In this document: positions 34,079-46,277 of the stretch, piece by piece
Layout: each line of letters opens with the position of its first letter
Position numbering within the stretch: the first letter of the stretch is position 1
Assembly: GCA_036346355.1 (NCBI GenBank)
Contig: JAYEVF010000097.1
Span: 1-64,000, forward strand
DNA from: Rhipidocladum racemiflorum
Lineage: Eukaryota > Streptophyta > Magnoliopsida > Poales > Poaceae
Reading direction: 5' to 3'
Length of the DNA: 64,000 nucleotides
Program-made: the position numbers and the translations under genes
Notes under the pieces: model-generated
What the model was told of the DNA's origin: nothing
The model's input: the letters and a program-made list of their open reading frames with translations, nothing else
Database searches by the model: none

Positions 34079-34827
34079 ATGGGGGAGGATGCTGTGGGTG
34101 AGGACGTTGACGGGGAGGCCACCGCAGGGGAGGATGCTGTGGGTAGGGATGGCAAAATTACCCGTGGGTTCGGGTATCCGTGGGTACCCGACCCGATGGG
34201 TTCGGGTATGGGTTTGATTTCAGACCCACGGGTTTCAAATTTCGGGTTCGGGTTTGGGTTCGGGTTCGGGTTCGGGTTCGGTTCTGCGTGGTACCCATGG
34301 GTACCGAATTAATTAATATAAATTAAAAATAATGGAAAGTTAATTCAAGATTTTCAAGCATCGTTTGAGATGTAAGATGCAGTAACTTTCATGATTATAT
34401 ACACCATATATTTTTCCTTTAAACATAGAAATTACAAATGAATTGATTGACAATTGATGGTTGAAAATTTAATTGCAAGGTGATTAGGTGAATTTAATTT
34501 CGGGTTCGGGTACCAGTTCGGGTTCGGGTACCCATCGGGTTCGGGTATGGGCGTGGGTATGTACCCGTGAGAGATTTCGGGTTCGGGTTCGGGTATGAAT
34601 TTCGGGTTTCGGGTTTGGGTCTGCGGGAGGTCTACCCGCCCGAACCCGCCCGATTGCCATCCCTAGCTGTGGGTGAGGACGTTGACGGGGAGGCCACCGC
34701 AGGGGAGGATGCCGAGGGCAAGGTCATCGACGGGGAGGCCACACCGAGGGGTGCGGCCCAACGGGCGAGGAAAGAGGCGAACATTTTTCAATTTCGTTTG
34801 GCTAAGTGCAGCGAGCATAAAACCTAG
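34079..34827 (+). pseudogene. Repeat-bearing gene fragment next to a CACTA end
   Basis: ATG in good context (CACCATGG) opens a frame of 45-bp tandem repeats encoding GEDAVGEDVDGEATA. It is interrupted by the hAT MITE at 34144-34665, resumes as another near-identical repeat and a degenerate one, then ends at TAG 34825-34827 after a short unique tail. I recognise no family. It is probably a captured gene fragment carried by the CACTA element whose right end follows; the left end of that element is not visible. Confidence 0.5.
34144..34665. mobile_element. hAT-type MITE
   Basis: 522 bp with perfect 12-bp terminal inverted repeats TAGGGATGGCAA and an exact 8-bp target duplication GCTGTGGG (34136-34143 and 34666-34673). 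Both subterminal parts are runs of GGGTTCGGGT-type and GGTACCCG-type repeats. This end sequence is common among non-autonomous hAT elements in grasses. Confidence 0.9.
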
Positions 34828-34847
34828 AACGATATATATATACTAAG

Positions 34848-35038
34848 GGAGTGCTATCACACACGGTTCTATTAAAAACCACCTATGATAAGCGAATATC
34901 ATGGATGATTCTAGCTAAAAACCGTATAGAGCTTCTGATGGTCGTGGTGCAAAACCATCTGTGATTGGTTTTAATATAGATGGCTTTCAAAAACCGTCTG
35001 TGATGAGGTGTCTTGTATAGGCCTTTTTTGTAGCAGTG
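34848..35038 (+). mobile_element. CACTA (En/Spm) right terminus
   Basis: It ends ...CCTTTTTTGTAGCAGTG, so the reverse strand begins CACTGCTACAAAAAAGG, a CACTA terminus. Subterminal motifs of the AACCGTCTGTGAT type repeat in direct and variant form (about 34868-35005). No matching left CACTA end is found, so the element is truncated or lost its left end when the Gypsy LTR was cut at 34074. Confidence 0.7.
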
Positions 35039-37791
35039 CCTAGTGCACAATACCGCTACCGCCATCCTTGTCATAGCGCCGCCACATTAGGCAATCTCCT
35101 GTTGCGCCATCATCGCCATCATTGTCACCGGGACTGCCGCATCCCATTTTATTGGTTGTGGGAGGTCACCGTGGCTCTCCTCATCGGCGTCGTGCTCAGC
35201 CAGAGTTGGCCATGGCTATCCTCCACTGTTCCTACGTTTTGAGCGGAGAAGATGACCGTGTGACATTGATGTGTAGACCCTATGAGATTAGTTAGGTTAA
35301 TTTGGTAAATAGTTAGTGGTTAATAAGTAGATAATGTCAGTATGACATGCCCCTTGTAATTAGATATCTAATTAAAAGCTAGTTTAAAGCCTGTGAGTAT
35401 GGCATTGGTGCCACTAGCTAAAACAACTATATAGATCCAATCCATAGAATGTAGCCACTGAGCCACAGCACCATAGACTGTCACATGTACCGAGTCCATG
35501 GGCCATGGTCCCATCTGTGAGACTCTCGGACTTTTATCAATAAATATAATTAGAAAAGGACATGAAAACGTGGTTGGATCCACTACCAGCTGCAGAGGCT
35601 TTTTCTTAGTAAAGCAAATTGAAAAAGAAATTAGAATTCGGTGGACCCACCTATCAGGATTTTTCAATTTTCTAGCATTTCCTCTAGGGTCAAACTTTAG
35701 AGAGCTTGTTCTCCCTTGTTTTTTAAATCCAAATAACTTTATTATTGTTTATAAAGTCATCTAAATTCAAGATCTTTCCATGATTAACAAAACCATAATT
35801 TTTGGAGTTTATTTGAATTTTTGTTGAATTTGGATGCTTTTCGTGATTATAGACCTTGACGCTTCGGACGCCCCCATCACTAACGATCAAGAACAAACCC
35901 TATCCACTATTGAGCAAGGCAAGTCCTTATGGTTGATCATATTGAACCTAGTTTTCAATTGCAATTACCTTGCTTTTTAAAATATTATTTGCATTCATAT
36001 GGTTGTTTATTAAATTCTATGTTAAATATTGATGCTTAGCTATACCATGCAATTGATACATGTTATTTCCTTCCTTGATTATTGATATTACATCTACCTT
36101 GTCACCCTAGGCTAATTATCATAATAACTTGCCCTTGGTTGATCAATAATAAACAAAGATTATGATTTTAGATGCATAGTGGTTAGTTTGAATATGATGC
36201 AAATATTGCCATTACAAAACTTGGGACATTGTATGATACTTGGTGTGGTAACGTGGGTTGTCGCTAGAACCAGGGAAATGATTTATAAAATGGTGGAGAC
36301 TTAGGCGAGTGGGTTGTATGAGACATGTGCAATATTGCACGAGATGTGGGTTTGTGGATTGTCTCACCTAAGTCGATTAAGGACTAAATCATGTGTCGCA
36401 TTTCTCAACTAATAATCGTGAAGTATGGACGTGACTTGACTCCGTAATTGTTCTAGTCATAATACTATTACCATACTACAGGCAGTTTGGGTTGTCCTTT
36501 TGGACTTGGACTGTAGGGGCACATATCTTTGAGTACACACCTCTTGATTTGTTTACGGTATCATATGTCCTTTTTGGTGGTACTAAGTTGGAATATGTCT
36601 ATTCCCTCAACAGTGAGCCCACAGAGTTCAATGTCATCCTAAGACTATCTCCAGCAATTTCCCTTCATTCCCTTCCCTTCCTTATTCCCTTCCCCACTTT
36701 CATTCCCTTCATTTCTTATCATCTCCAACAGCATCCCCTCGAAGGGATTTCTCTCTGGGATTGGAGAGAGAATCCCTTTCTATAGGGATTCACTGTACAA
36801 ATCCCTTCTGAAGGGAATCGCGAAGGGAATCCGCTGGAGTACTTGGGATCTGTTCGCGAAGGGATTTGGAGGCGACGGGAAACCACTGGAGATAGTCTAA
36901 CGCCCCAGGATCAAAGCCATCAGATGGTGTAGTATTATGGCGAAGTATGGTAAAGATCTTGTCATGATTTTTTTGCCACACACCAAAGTAAGTATGTTTA
37001 TTGTGTGGCAACATGAGATGATGTCTTGTGAATAAAGTGGTATAACCTTTGTAGAGTGCATAATCTATTAGAATAGCTATGGCCCCAGTCATTGCCATTG
37101 TGAAAGAAGACCATACTTGGTCAGTTTTAATAGAAAGTGAGACGAAAGGGGTGATAACCATGATATACATGGAGGTGGATGAAACCTCATTTGATTGGTG
37201 GATGGAGCCTTATCGCTAGAGCTAGTGGATGAAACCTTATATCTGGAGTTAGATGGATGGAACCACCTTACATCATGAAAATTATTTACACAAATGACAC
37301 CGTGGTTTTAAGTTAAAAAGGTTAAGTCGTAGACTTGAAAATAAGTATGATATTTACTACAAAACTTGCTTTCAGCTAAAGTAACCATAAGACCTTTCCT
37401 TGATAAGCCAAACATCTATATCCATGCATTTAGCATAAGGACTTGTTGAGTGCTGTTGTACTCATTGTTACTCATACATGTGGATTCAGATTATATATGA
37501 AAGCGAAAATCCGGTATATGGATACTTCTATGCATCCGGTTTTGGAGATGAAGACAACGGCGATAACTAGGTCAGGCTCAATGGATTGCATGTGGCAAAT
37601 TATGGAGTTCCTTTTGGTTTATTTTTCTTCTGCTGCTACTTCTAAACATACCTAATTGGACTATTTTTGACTGTTTTAATATTAAGTATATTTTTTATTT
37701 ATGATATGTATGGATGTGATATCACCTATGTTGTATTGTATGAGCTAGCTACTGATCATGAGATTAACTTTATATACATAGAGGGTCTACA
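35039..37791 (+). mobile_element. Degenerate 3' part of a long Gypsy LTR
   Basis: It matches the layout of the two better LTRs: a block like GAGCAAGGCAAGTCC (about 35913), later AGAATAGCT after a TTTGTAGAGTGCATAATC stretch (about 37052), a TTGTTGAGTGC...GTACTCA block (about 37443), and an end GGGTCTACA at 37791. It is strongly diverged. It may be the continuation of 18864-20198. It contains a MITE at 36643-36897. No primer site follows it. Confidence 0.55.
36643..36897. mobile_element. Tourist-like MITE
   Basis: 255 bp, perfect 12-bp terminal repeats GACTATCTCCAG/CTGGAGATAGTC, and TAA duplications at 36640-36642 and 36898-36900. The interior is a run of CATTCCCTTC-type repeats and their complements. 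Confidence 0.8.
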
Positions 37792-37888
37792 TGCAAATAG
37801 CTATGCACTAACAGTAACATTTGCATTGCAGTTTTAGCAACATTACAGGGGGTACGATCGATTAGCTAGCTTCTACTCAATAGACTAA

Positions 37889-38147
37889 GCCCCGTTCGTT
37901 TCAGTTTCTGCACAGCTTCTGCTTAAAAAAGGACGGATTGTTTGCCGAACAGGAGAATTCTGGATAGCTTCTCTCACAATCAGAAGCTACCCTCTACATA
38001 GAATCAGAATTCGGCTGAAACTTGATTTTCGTCGACTTAGTCCGGAACCTAAAAGTCACAGCCAGTCCGACCTGATTCTCCTACAATCAGGAGCAGCTTA
38101 TCCCATAATCCAGAATCTATAATCCAAAAGTTGAAACAAATTAGGCC
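37889..38147. mobile_element. MITE-like foldback element
   Basis: The left end GCCCCGTTCGTTTCAG and the right end (reverse complement GGCCTAATTTGTTTCAAC) are similar. Flanks are TAA and TTA, so the duplication is imperfect. Probably a PIF/Harbinger or hAT-related MITE; exact borders are uncertain. Confidence 0.5.
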
Positions 38148-38258
38148 TTAGCTTTTCCCTTACTTAGTACAAATTGTGCATATCATCAGTGTGCGGGCTG
38201 ATGAAAGGTGCACATTATGATTGTACTGTGGAATTGAATTGAAAAGCCTTGGTCATTA

Positions 38259-38462
38259 CTAGGTTGCGTGTTTGGTGGCGCTGAGCTGTGTTACGTCGTC
38301 GTCGGCGGGCGTCCCGTGCAGCGGCGCCTCGTAGTCGTGCTTACACCGGCACGGCGCACGGTTGCACACGTCGACCAGGCCTTGCTCGTACGCGGCGCAG
38401 GCCTTGCGGAACCTGCCGGCCTTGAAGAGCGCGCTGCCCTTGCTGCGCGCCGACGCCGCCAC
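38259..38462 (-). pseudogene. TPR gene fragment, TTL-like
   Basis: On the minus strand an AG acceptor (ACAG before GTGGCGGCG) leads into a frame with a TPR-type helix pair (SKGSALFKAGRFRKACAAYE) and then a shortened CNRAPCRCK motif. This resembles the third TPR block of plant tetratricopeptide thioredoxin-like (TTL) proteins, where the Cys-Asn-Arg-Ala motif is conserved. The rest of the TPR array and the thioredoxin domain are absent, so it is a fragment. Assignment is by motif only. Confidence 0.5.
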
Positions 38463-38557
38463 CTGTGATTGCCGCGGCGCGTTGGCGGCCTCCCTCTTTC
38501 GCAGTTAGCGCGCACAATACGTGGGTGGTTCCAGCTTTGCTCTCACTTCTTTACTTA

Positions 38558-38829
38558 GATCATCTCCAACAGTTTCCTATAATTTAACTCTCAATAATCT
38601 TGGATTGGGAGCTTCCCAAAGTTATTGGACCTTAAAAAAGGCTATTCTCCAACAGTTCTCATTTTTTGGGAAAGCACATGAGCGGCCAATATCTGGCAAC
38701 TTCGGCCAGAGTTTTTAAGCGTGCAGAGATATTGGGATTCGGATAAGGTAACTGTTGGAGCGGTAGTTTTTTCATTTGTTCCTAAAAAATGATTTTAGGA
38801 ATAAGTTTTGAGAACTGTTGGAGATGCTC
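38558..38829. mobile_element. Tourist-like MITE (CATCTCCAACAG family)
   Basis: 272 bp with terminal repeats GATCATCTCCAACAGTTT and GAACTGTTGGAGATGCTC, flanked by TTA on both sides (38555-38557, 38830-38832). Confidence 0.75.
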
Positions 38830-39107
38830 TTAGCAGTCTGCATACATGCTAACGTGCGTGCTGCCAAAAAAATGAATGAATGAATCCGCTTCACACAACA
38901 TTTAGAAGTTCACAACTTCAATTTGCAAACAACGGCGGAAAAAGCAATCTACACGAAATCATAAATCATGTGTTTAGTTTTTACAGCAGCATGCAAATAA
39001 CAACACTCGTAAAAATGAGAAGAAGCGTCACACCCAGGCATTAGTTACTAGGAGTACATTGCCACCACCAGCACAGCATCCTCCCTCCCACACCGGCTAC
39101 AACAAAA

Positions 39108-39480
39108 GGCCTGTTTGGAATGATTTCATCTTTAACTTCTTCTCTCTAGAAACCGGAAGCTATTCTAAACGGTTGGCTTTTTCGCAGCTAGAAGTCAAAA
39201 GCCAACAGTCTATTTATACTGGGAGAAGCTTAGGTGGGTTGGGGTTCTGATTTTACGTGTTGAATAAAATTACCTTCCCACCAAGTATAAAATCCTAAAC
39301 CGCACCCCTCTCACCCTCATTCCCAACCAACATCCCTCACACCTAAAAGCTATACTAACAAGCTAGACTACCAAACACCAAACCTTTTCAGTTTAGCCGT
39401 TCAACCGTACAACCCTTCAACCATACAGCCCAGCTAAAGTTTCCTTTTCAGAAAAACTCTAGCCATACCAAATAGAGCCC
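39108..39480. mobile_element. MITE in the NUP98 3' flank
   Basis: Ends GGCCTGTTTGGAATG and CATACCAAATAGAGCCC form an imperfect terminal inverted repeat. The element lies 27 bp past the NUP98 stop codon, so it probably sits in, or supplies, the 3' UTR. Borders are approximate. Confidence 0.55.
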
Positions 39481-39507
39481 TAGCTTAGGAGCCCTGCTTC
39501 AGCTTCA

Positions 39508-42500
39508 TCAAAACCCATAGGAGCTGAAGTGCTTCACCCTGAATTTCCACTCACCATTCGCAGCATCGAATGAGATGAACTCAGCGCCCTGCTCCTCTGC
39601 TTTCTTCACAAGCATCTCCTTGTACCTGTCTACCCTCGGACCCTCTGTGTACTGCTCACATGTCTTCTTGTTGACACACTTGATGTTGAGGAGAGTCACC
39701 ACAGCAGGTTTATTCAGGTCCTCGCCAACCGGGGGCTTCATGCTATTGTCCTTGTAGACAATCACTTCGCGGTTATTGAATTCCACAATCGATTCCAGAT
39801 CAAGGCCCCTCACATCAGTTTCTCCAAGGAACTTGATGCTCCCGTAGCCATGACGTCCAACAACCAAGTCTCTGACCCGACAGCAGTAGCCTGGCTCTGC
39901 ACGTTCTTTGGCAGCAAGCTCCTCTAGACTAGGCTCTGTGAAGTAATCTGCATGCAAGAGCTTAGGCATGAGCCTCTCAACGGAAGTACCATTCCCATGC
40001 CGTGTTACAGCCTCAGGCTCATTTGATGCACGGTCATCATGGTGGATGCCATTTTCCACTCGAGTAGACAAGGTTGGTGACGTGCCAGCCTTATTGTAAC
40101 CCCTCTCAGCCAGAGCATCTGCATAAGTTCCTCAAATCAGCAACTGATAATTGCACATCGAGGTTCACAACCCAACAGTTACACATGCCGCATAAGTTGA
40201 AGCAAAAAAGAAAAAAAGAAAGAAAGAAAAAGAATAATTCCAAAGAAACAGCTACATCAGCTATCTTTGCTTCACATCTCATGATGTACTATTTCAAACA
40301 GGGGAGATATTATCAATCATTAACACTGTCAAAACTGCATGTCGATGAGTAGGAGTTACAATGAAATAACACGATTTACCTTTATGTTTGTCAAAATCAG
40401 CTGAATCCTTGGGAACCGATTGCCTGTCAACTGAACTACGTGAATGCCACTGATCAATTGGATGAATGATCAGATTTCTTGGGTTCTCTCTTGGGATGAA
40501 AAAAGCATCTGCTTTTGGTTTTGCAGGAGATTCTTCATCATTAACAAAGAATGGAACCTAAAGAAATAACATAAAATAAACGAGCACCACATTTTATGCT
40601 TTGCCAATGGCTGTCATACACCCCAAGGAAACATAAACCAAAACTTGACATAAAAAAAATTATCTATGTGACCAGTCATTACCTTGCCATCAGATATCGG
40701 ATTATATTTTCTTGGCTGCAATTTTATCCTTCTCTGCGACAAATGCCTAGGAACTACCATAGATAATGTTTTGCTCGGAAGAGGCTTCTCAGCAACCTGC
40801 AGGGCAGCACAATGTTTCAATCAAGCACAAGTTACATGCTCATGGGCTCATAGCTCTAGATATCCCAAGTACCACAAATCGTTAATGATACCCGTCTTGC
40901 CATCTCTACTGCCCACATACTCTGCAGAAACAACTGGAAATACTCAAATATAGTAAGAACCAACCGGCAAACTTGATATTCCATATTGAACAGAAGGTGA
41001 TGATCCACCATTCCCAATAGACATCTGAGGCATTGTTGGAAGTGTCCCAAATGGATTTGAAACAGGAACCGGCTGCATTGCCATATTGGACTGCCTAGGG
41101 GTTCTGGAACAAATATGCAACAGGATGTTACAAATTTACAAGTTAGAAAGAATACTGTATTAACTATTAAGTTAAAAAAAAGGGAATTCACATGGTGATA
41201 AAAGTGATAATAGGTGTTGCCTGAAACTTATTTGAGGATAGTTGAATTATGATCAAAGTCGAAACCCTGATATTTTACTCATGGTTATCACGGCGTCTCC
41301 CAGGCGCTGCCTAGTCACCGCCTAGGCGTCCAGTCACCAGGCACTGACTGCCAGGGGGCTTGCCTCGCCTTGCGACGGCAAGTCGCCCGCTTGGCCATGT
41401 CAAGCATCGCCCAAGGCGACTAAGTGTCGGCTGCCGTAGCCTAGGGCTTTCCGCACGGCCCATACTAAGCACTGGTCCGCACTTGGGACTTGGGAGCTCA
41501 GTAGTCAGCAACACAGAGAGAGAGAGCTTGGCGCACTAGGGTGTGAGGCTTGGCGCAACGACGGCGGCTCTAGCGTGGCGACGCACAGCGAGGGTTGGCG
41601 CAGCGGCAGTGGCTCCAACGGAAGGGGCAGGGGTGGTGGCTCCAACGACTAACGTAGCAGCGTCAGCGGCAGGGGCAGCGGGCGCCTAACTGTATTTTGT
41701 TTGGTCGCCTAATTGTCGCCTAGGTGTCCAGGCGCCCCGGAGGCGATGTCTCTCCGGGGCGCTGTGATAACCATGATTTTACTATGGAGATAAATAACCA
41801 TAAGTCAGATTAAATGCTATCAGACATAAGCTATTGGCTGAAAGAACCATTAAGTTGTTCCTTTATTCTCTACACCATTCATTTCAGCATTAGACATCAG
41901 TAGCACTGATGACATTATTGTTTGCTTTCACCTCATAGTAAATCAGCAGTTTAACCCATCAGAAAGAAATTAATAAAAAGGGAAATAAGAATCATGTGCA
42001 TCTGAGAAGGAAATGCAAGAGATCATACGGCTGTCCAAATGGGGCCTGATTCATAGTGTTGGAAACACCAGGGAATCCACCTGTCGAAGCTGCAGTATCC
42101 ATGCAGGCATGCACATACACAAAATTAAGTTCAGACAGCTCAAAATTTGTAGTTCTAAAAGGAAAAACAGAGAATGAATAGGAAACAAAATACTAACCTG
42201 TTTGAGTCTGAGGTTGGAAGGAGAACATGCCTGGAGTTTGAGCAGGGGCAGATTGAAATGTTGCCTTAATCACAAGGAGCAAAAATCAACTTGTTAACAG
42301 TGAATTTTGCAAAGAAAAAGATAAATAAAAAATATTAAGGATTACATGATAATAGTAATATGATAAGTGTACCAATGCTATAAAAAAACAACAATTATTT
42401 AGCCTAAAAATGATAAGTGCAAGGGGTGCTTACCGTCGAAAAAGTTGAAGATGCGCTGCCAAACAGCCCTCCAGTCATTCCAGGGGTAGGTGTGCTGAAT

Positions 42501-45500
42501 AGGCTTCCAGCGGTGAAAGCTGGAGTGCTTGAGGTAAACCCTGACGATGCCTGGCTAAATGGCTGTTGCACAAATACTGGGGAAGATTGAAATAGCCCAG
42601 CTGATTGGGTGTTATTAGCCAAGGACAAACCAGTACTGAATGGATTTGTGGTTGCCAATGATGTGTTAAATAGCGAAGATGAAGTGAAACCAGGAGTGGA
42701 ATTTGTAAACAAAGATGGTGAAGTACTTGCAGAAAATGCAGAACCATTTGTTTGTCCAAATAGTGTGCTGCTTGTGGATGAAGGAAATGGGCTTGAACTT
42801 GTTGCTGATGTATTATTAAATGTTGGATTGAATATTGGTGTTGAAGTGGAACCAAAACCAGTTGAAGCAACAGTTGAGGGCTTAGCAGTAAACTGATTCA
42901 GTGATGTCGATGAAAATGGACTTGGAGTAGTTTGGGTAAATTGACCAGGAAAGCTAGGGGTCGCTGCTAGAGTTCCAGAAGGGTTTGGTCCACCTGAGGG
43001 TTCAAACATTACTAATATTACAAAAACAAGTTATATGGAGCAAATACATATAATAATACACAATGAATAATGGGAGCATCAAAGAGCATATTTTATCAGT
43101 TGATTCTAATTAACAAAAAATACTACAACTAGCTGTAGCACATAATATTCCAGTTCATAGAAAAATAAGCATGCTAAAAAGAATGCATGCATTTAAAACA
43201 GTGTTTACATATGAAGCAAACTACTCGATCCCAAACAATTTCTCACCTTTGTCTCCGCACTGGTAATCTTCCCACCTCAATTCTTCATGACTCTTGCCTT
43301 TGTATGCATCCATGGCTGATATCGAATCCAACTTCGCAGGCTGAGTACCACTTGTAGCACTATCAACATCTGGTATTTGAGCATAAGGTTGTATTCTGGT
43401 CCCTCCAACTTGATTCCCAAATGGTGCTTGCCCAAATGTTGGTGCTGCTGTCTGTGAGCCTGAAACTCAAAGAGAACAGGTAAATGGTGAAACAGGTGGA
43501 AGATGGCATGACCATGGTAAAAACTGGGAGCTATTAGGGAAAAAAACAATAAAAAAGGATTGCAGAAGATAGAACAAAAATCTCTGCAATTACCCAACTG
43601 CTACAGCACATGGAATGGAAGAGAACAATGCGGTGTGCGTAACACCAAGCCTAAATTATGTAAACATAACTGGGTAGAAATAAGGTGAAAAATCAATGAG
43701 AGAACCTACCAAATGGAGAAGTTTGTGCACCAAAAGGTGATGGACTTGTTCCAAAGGGACTGCTACCAATTGCAGATGCTGTTTGTCCAAAAGACGGTGA
43801 AGAACCAAAACTAAAAGCACTTGCTGATGTCCCAAATGAAGGTGTGCTTGAAGCTCCAAAACCTGGAGTACTACTCACACCAAATGCTGTGGTGCCTGAA
43901 GATCCAAAACCAGGAGTGGCGGATGAACAAAAGACTGTAGAACCAATTGTTGGGGTGCTGGAAGCACCAAACAAAGATGTTGATGTTGAACCAAATGCTG
44001 GGGTGGTTGTGGTGCCAAAGACCGGTGTAGCTGTGGTGCCGAAGGATGGCGTAGTTGTGTTGCCAAAGGCCGGTGTAGTTGTGTTGCCGAAGGCCGGTGT
44101 AGTTGTGGTGCCAAAAGTACTGCTGCCAAATGTTGGTTGTGTTTGCTGGAATGTACCACCAAAAGGATTAGACTGGCTAGGAGATGATCCAAAACCCCCA
44201 AAACTTGGCTTTTGTCCAAATAAAGACCCTGCAAAATTTGCAGAGTATAGTGTTGCATCACACATACTGTAAAATTGTAGATCTAAAGAGAAATGTAGAA
44301 ACAATAGAGTGAGTAGCATCTATTGAGAAAATTTCAACTAAGTACTATACGGAACAAATGTAGTATGCATCATCACACTACATGAAATGAAAAGATGAAC
44401 AAATGTTGTCAAACACGAAAATAACTGCCAAATGCCTTCGAAGTTTCTGATATAAGCATGTTCCATTGAAATACTCAAAGAGGAACTTACTACCTTCAGA
44501 AAGTCTATATAATACACAGCTGTTTAGTTGTCTAATTATCTGTATACATCTAAGCAAGTTTACCATTGTTAACTATGATGAATCAAGCACATATGCAAAC
44601 GTGCATGTTTAGTGTTATTAACTTTGACAAAAGGAAGTGGATAGTTGTGTTGCCAATTTAAGGTAAATAAAGTACCCTCCACCTTTTCGTACCCTGGTTT
44701 CTACACAGTAGCGAAGGGCCAGCCTGTGATGATGAGTAACATCTAACATGCATTCCAAGTCCTACTGGTGAAAGAAATATAGACTTATCCATCACAGACT
44801 TCAACTAACCAGCAAAGTTTCTTTTTGGGTACAGTTGTACAGAGAAATTCCAAAGTCAGCAACAACACAATCCAGAAAGTAGCTTTAGACTAGATTTGTT
44901 CCCGCGTTTCAGCAAACTTGGACAATCAACTTAGCGAGCACAAGGGTAGCAACTCCAAGTCGCCAACCAAACAAGAAAAGAAACAAAAACAAAGTGCAGC
45001 ATCGCATTTTTGTGCACGAACAAGTCTGGGAACATGGACTTATGGGAAGAGGAATATGCATAACATACAATGCAAGAAATTGTCCAATAAGCTCAGAGTT
45101 TTCTAAGACTACAAAACTGGGTATAGATTTATTGTCAGTTTTTCTTTGATATGTTAGTTTTCGACAAAGTAAGCAATGAAACACAGAGTATGTGCATGAA
45201 AAGTGGAGATCCAGTAAATGCAGTTATAACAGAACTTGTTCTAAGCTAAAAGAAAATGAATGTGTAGGTTGCAAGCATAGTACAAACCACTGCCAAAGTT
45301 GGAGGATGTGGCGCCAAACGCAGGGGTTGGCGATGCACCAAAAGCTGGCGTGGAGGTCCCAAACGGAGAGGATGACGGGGTGCCAAACGTCAGAGCGGAT
45401 GGCTGGCCAAAGGTGCCAGTGGATGTAGCGCCGAAAGGTGAGCTCCCGGTCTGTGCCCCAAATGCGGTGGTTGGGCTGCCAAAGGGTTTTGGTGCAAAGG

Positions 45501-46108
45501 GATTGTTGGTGGCAGTGCTGGTCTGGCCAAACACAGACTGGGTCCCGAATGGGCTGCTTGAGGTCTGCCCGAAAGGGCTAGTAGATGATTGCCCAAATGC
45601 TGCAAAGGGGTGATCAAATGATATAGCAGATGAGAAAGACAGATAGTTGATAAACAGCATGGCAGGAATAGAAGATAGTAGCTAGTGATGTAATTGCAGC
45701 AAGTGAATGGAGGAGATAAAATGGTAAGAAAAAAAAGTAGAAGATTCTGCTCCGCTCTGCCTCTGCATTGCATTGTATCAGCTAAAAAGGCGATGGTGCA
45801 TTGACACTAGAGCATAAAGACATTGACACTAGATGTCCCATCCCATGATATGATATGACGAGGGAATCGAAATTTGGGAACCCTAGCCGCCCACCCAGAG
45901 CAGATATCCATGGAACGAGGCGCGATGTGGGTGAGGTGCTAGCTACTATAGTAATACTAATACCAATAGTACCTATAATACTGATGCCATTAGAGGAGGA
46001 AACCCTAGGTAGAGCGCAATCGAAACAAGTCGAGGGTACTATTAACATGCGGATGCGGTGGGAGAAGGGAAGGGAAGGAGGGTGTTTACGACTGGTTGAG
46101 CCGAACAT
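39508..46108 (-). CDS. NUP98: Nuclear pore protein NUP98 (11 exons)
   Basis: FG nucleoporin of the nuclear pore, a transport and mRNA-export factor. Exons: 46108-46093, 45599-45288, 44228-43710, 43459-43247, 42993-42434, 42264-42198, 42089-42029, 41103-40965, 40796-40683, 40557-40380, 40118-39508. All introns are GT-AG and every phase fits, giving 929 residues. Residues 2-282 and 354-540 are FG/GLFG-type repeats (SPFGQTSSSPFG, GNTTTPAFG). Exon 4 ends with the GLEBS motif that binds RAE1/Gle2 (YKGKSHEELRWEDYQCGDKG, about 334-353). Exon 9 has RHLSQRRIKLQPRKY. Exon 11 is the autoproteolytic domain, ending HFSSYGF: cleavage between Phe924 and Ser925 would leave a five-residue tail. Plants lack the fused NUP96 part, as here. 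The ATG context is AGCCATGTTCG. Confidence 0.95.
41280..41775. mobile_element. hAT-like non-autonomous element in NUP98 intron 7
   Basis: 496 bp with terminal repeats CATGGTTATCAC and an exact 8-bp duplication ATTTTACT (41272-41279 and 41776-41783). The interior is GC-rich with repeated GGCGCC/CGCCTAGG motifs. It lies inside intron 7 (41104-42028) and does not touch the splice sites. Confidence 0.8.
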
Positions 46109-46119
46109 GGCTGCCGCTT

Positions 46120-46157
46120 GATGATGGCGGCGGCGACGGCGACGGCGGCGGCGGCCT
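46120..46157. repeat. GGC-rich tract in the NUP98 5' leader
   Basis: A run of GGC/GAC triplets 12 bp and more upstream of the NUP98 start codon. It would be part of a GC-rich 5' UTR. Confidence 0.6.
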
Positions 46158-46277
46158 CCTTCTTCTTCTGCCTCGGTTCGTCCTCTCGTCTGAAAGAAGC
46201 GAAGGTGAGGATGGGGATCTGATTGAGCACGGACGGGATGAGAGCCTGAAGGGTGGGACCGTAGGGGATTGAGCCGC

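Noticed and set aside
43844..44272. Plus-strand frame opposite NUP98 exon 3
   Set aside because: Antisense shadow of FG repeats.
45299..45613. Plus-strand frame opposite NUP98 exon 2
   Set aside because: Antisense shadow of FG repeats.
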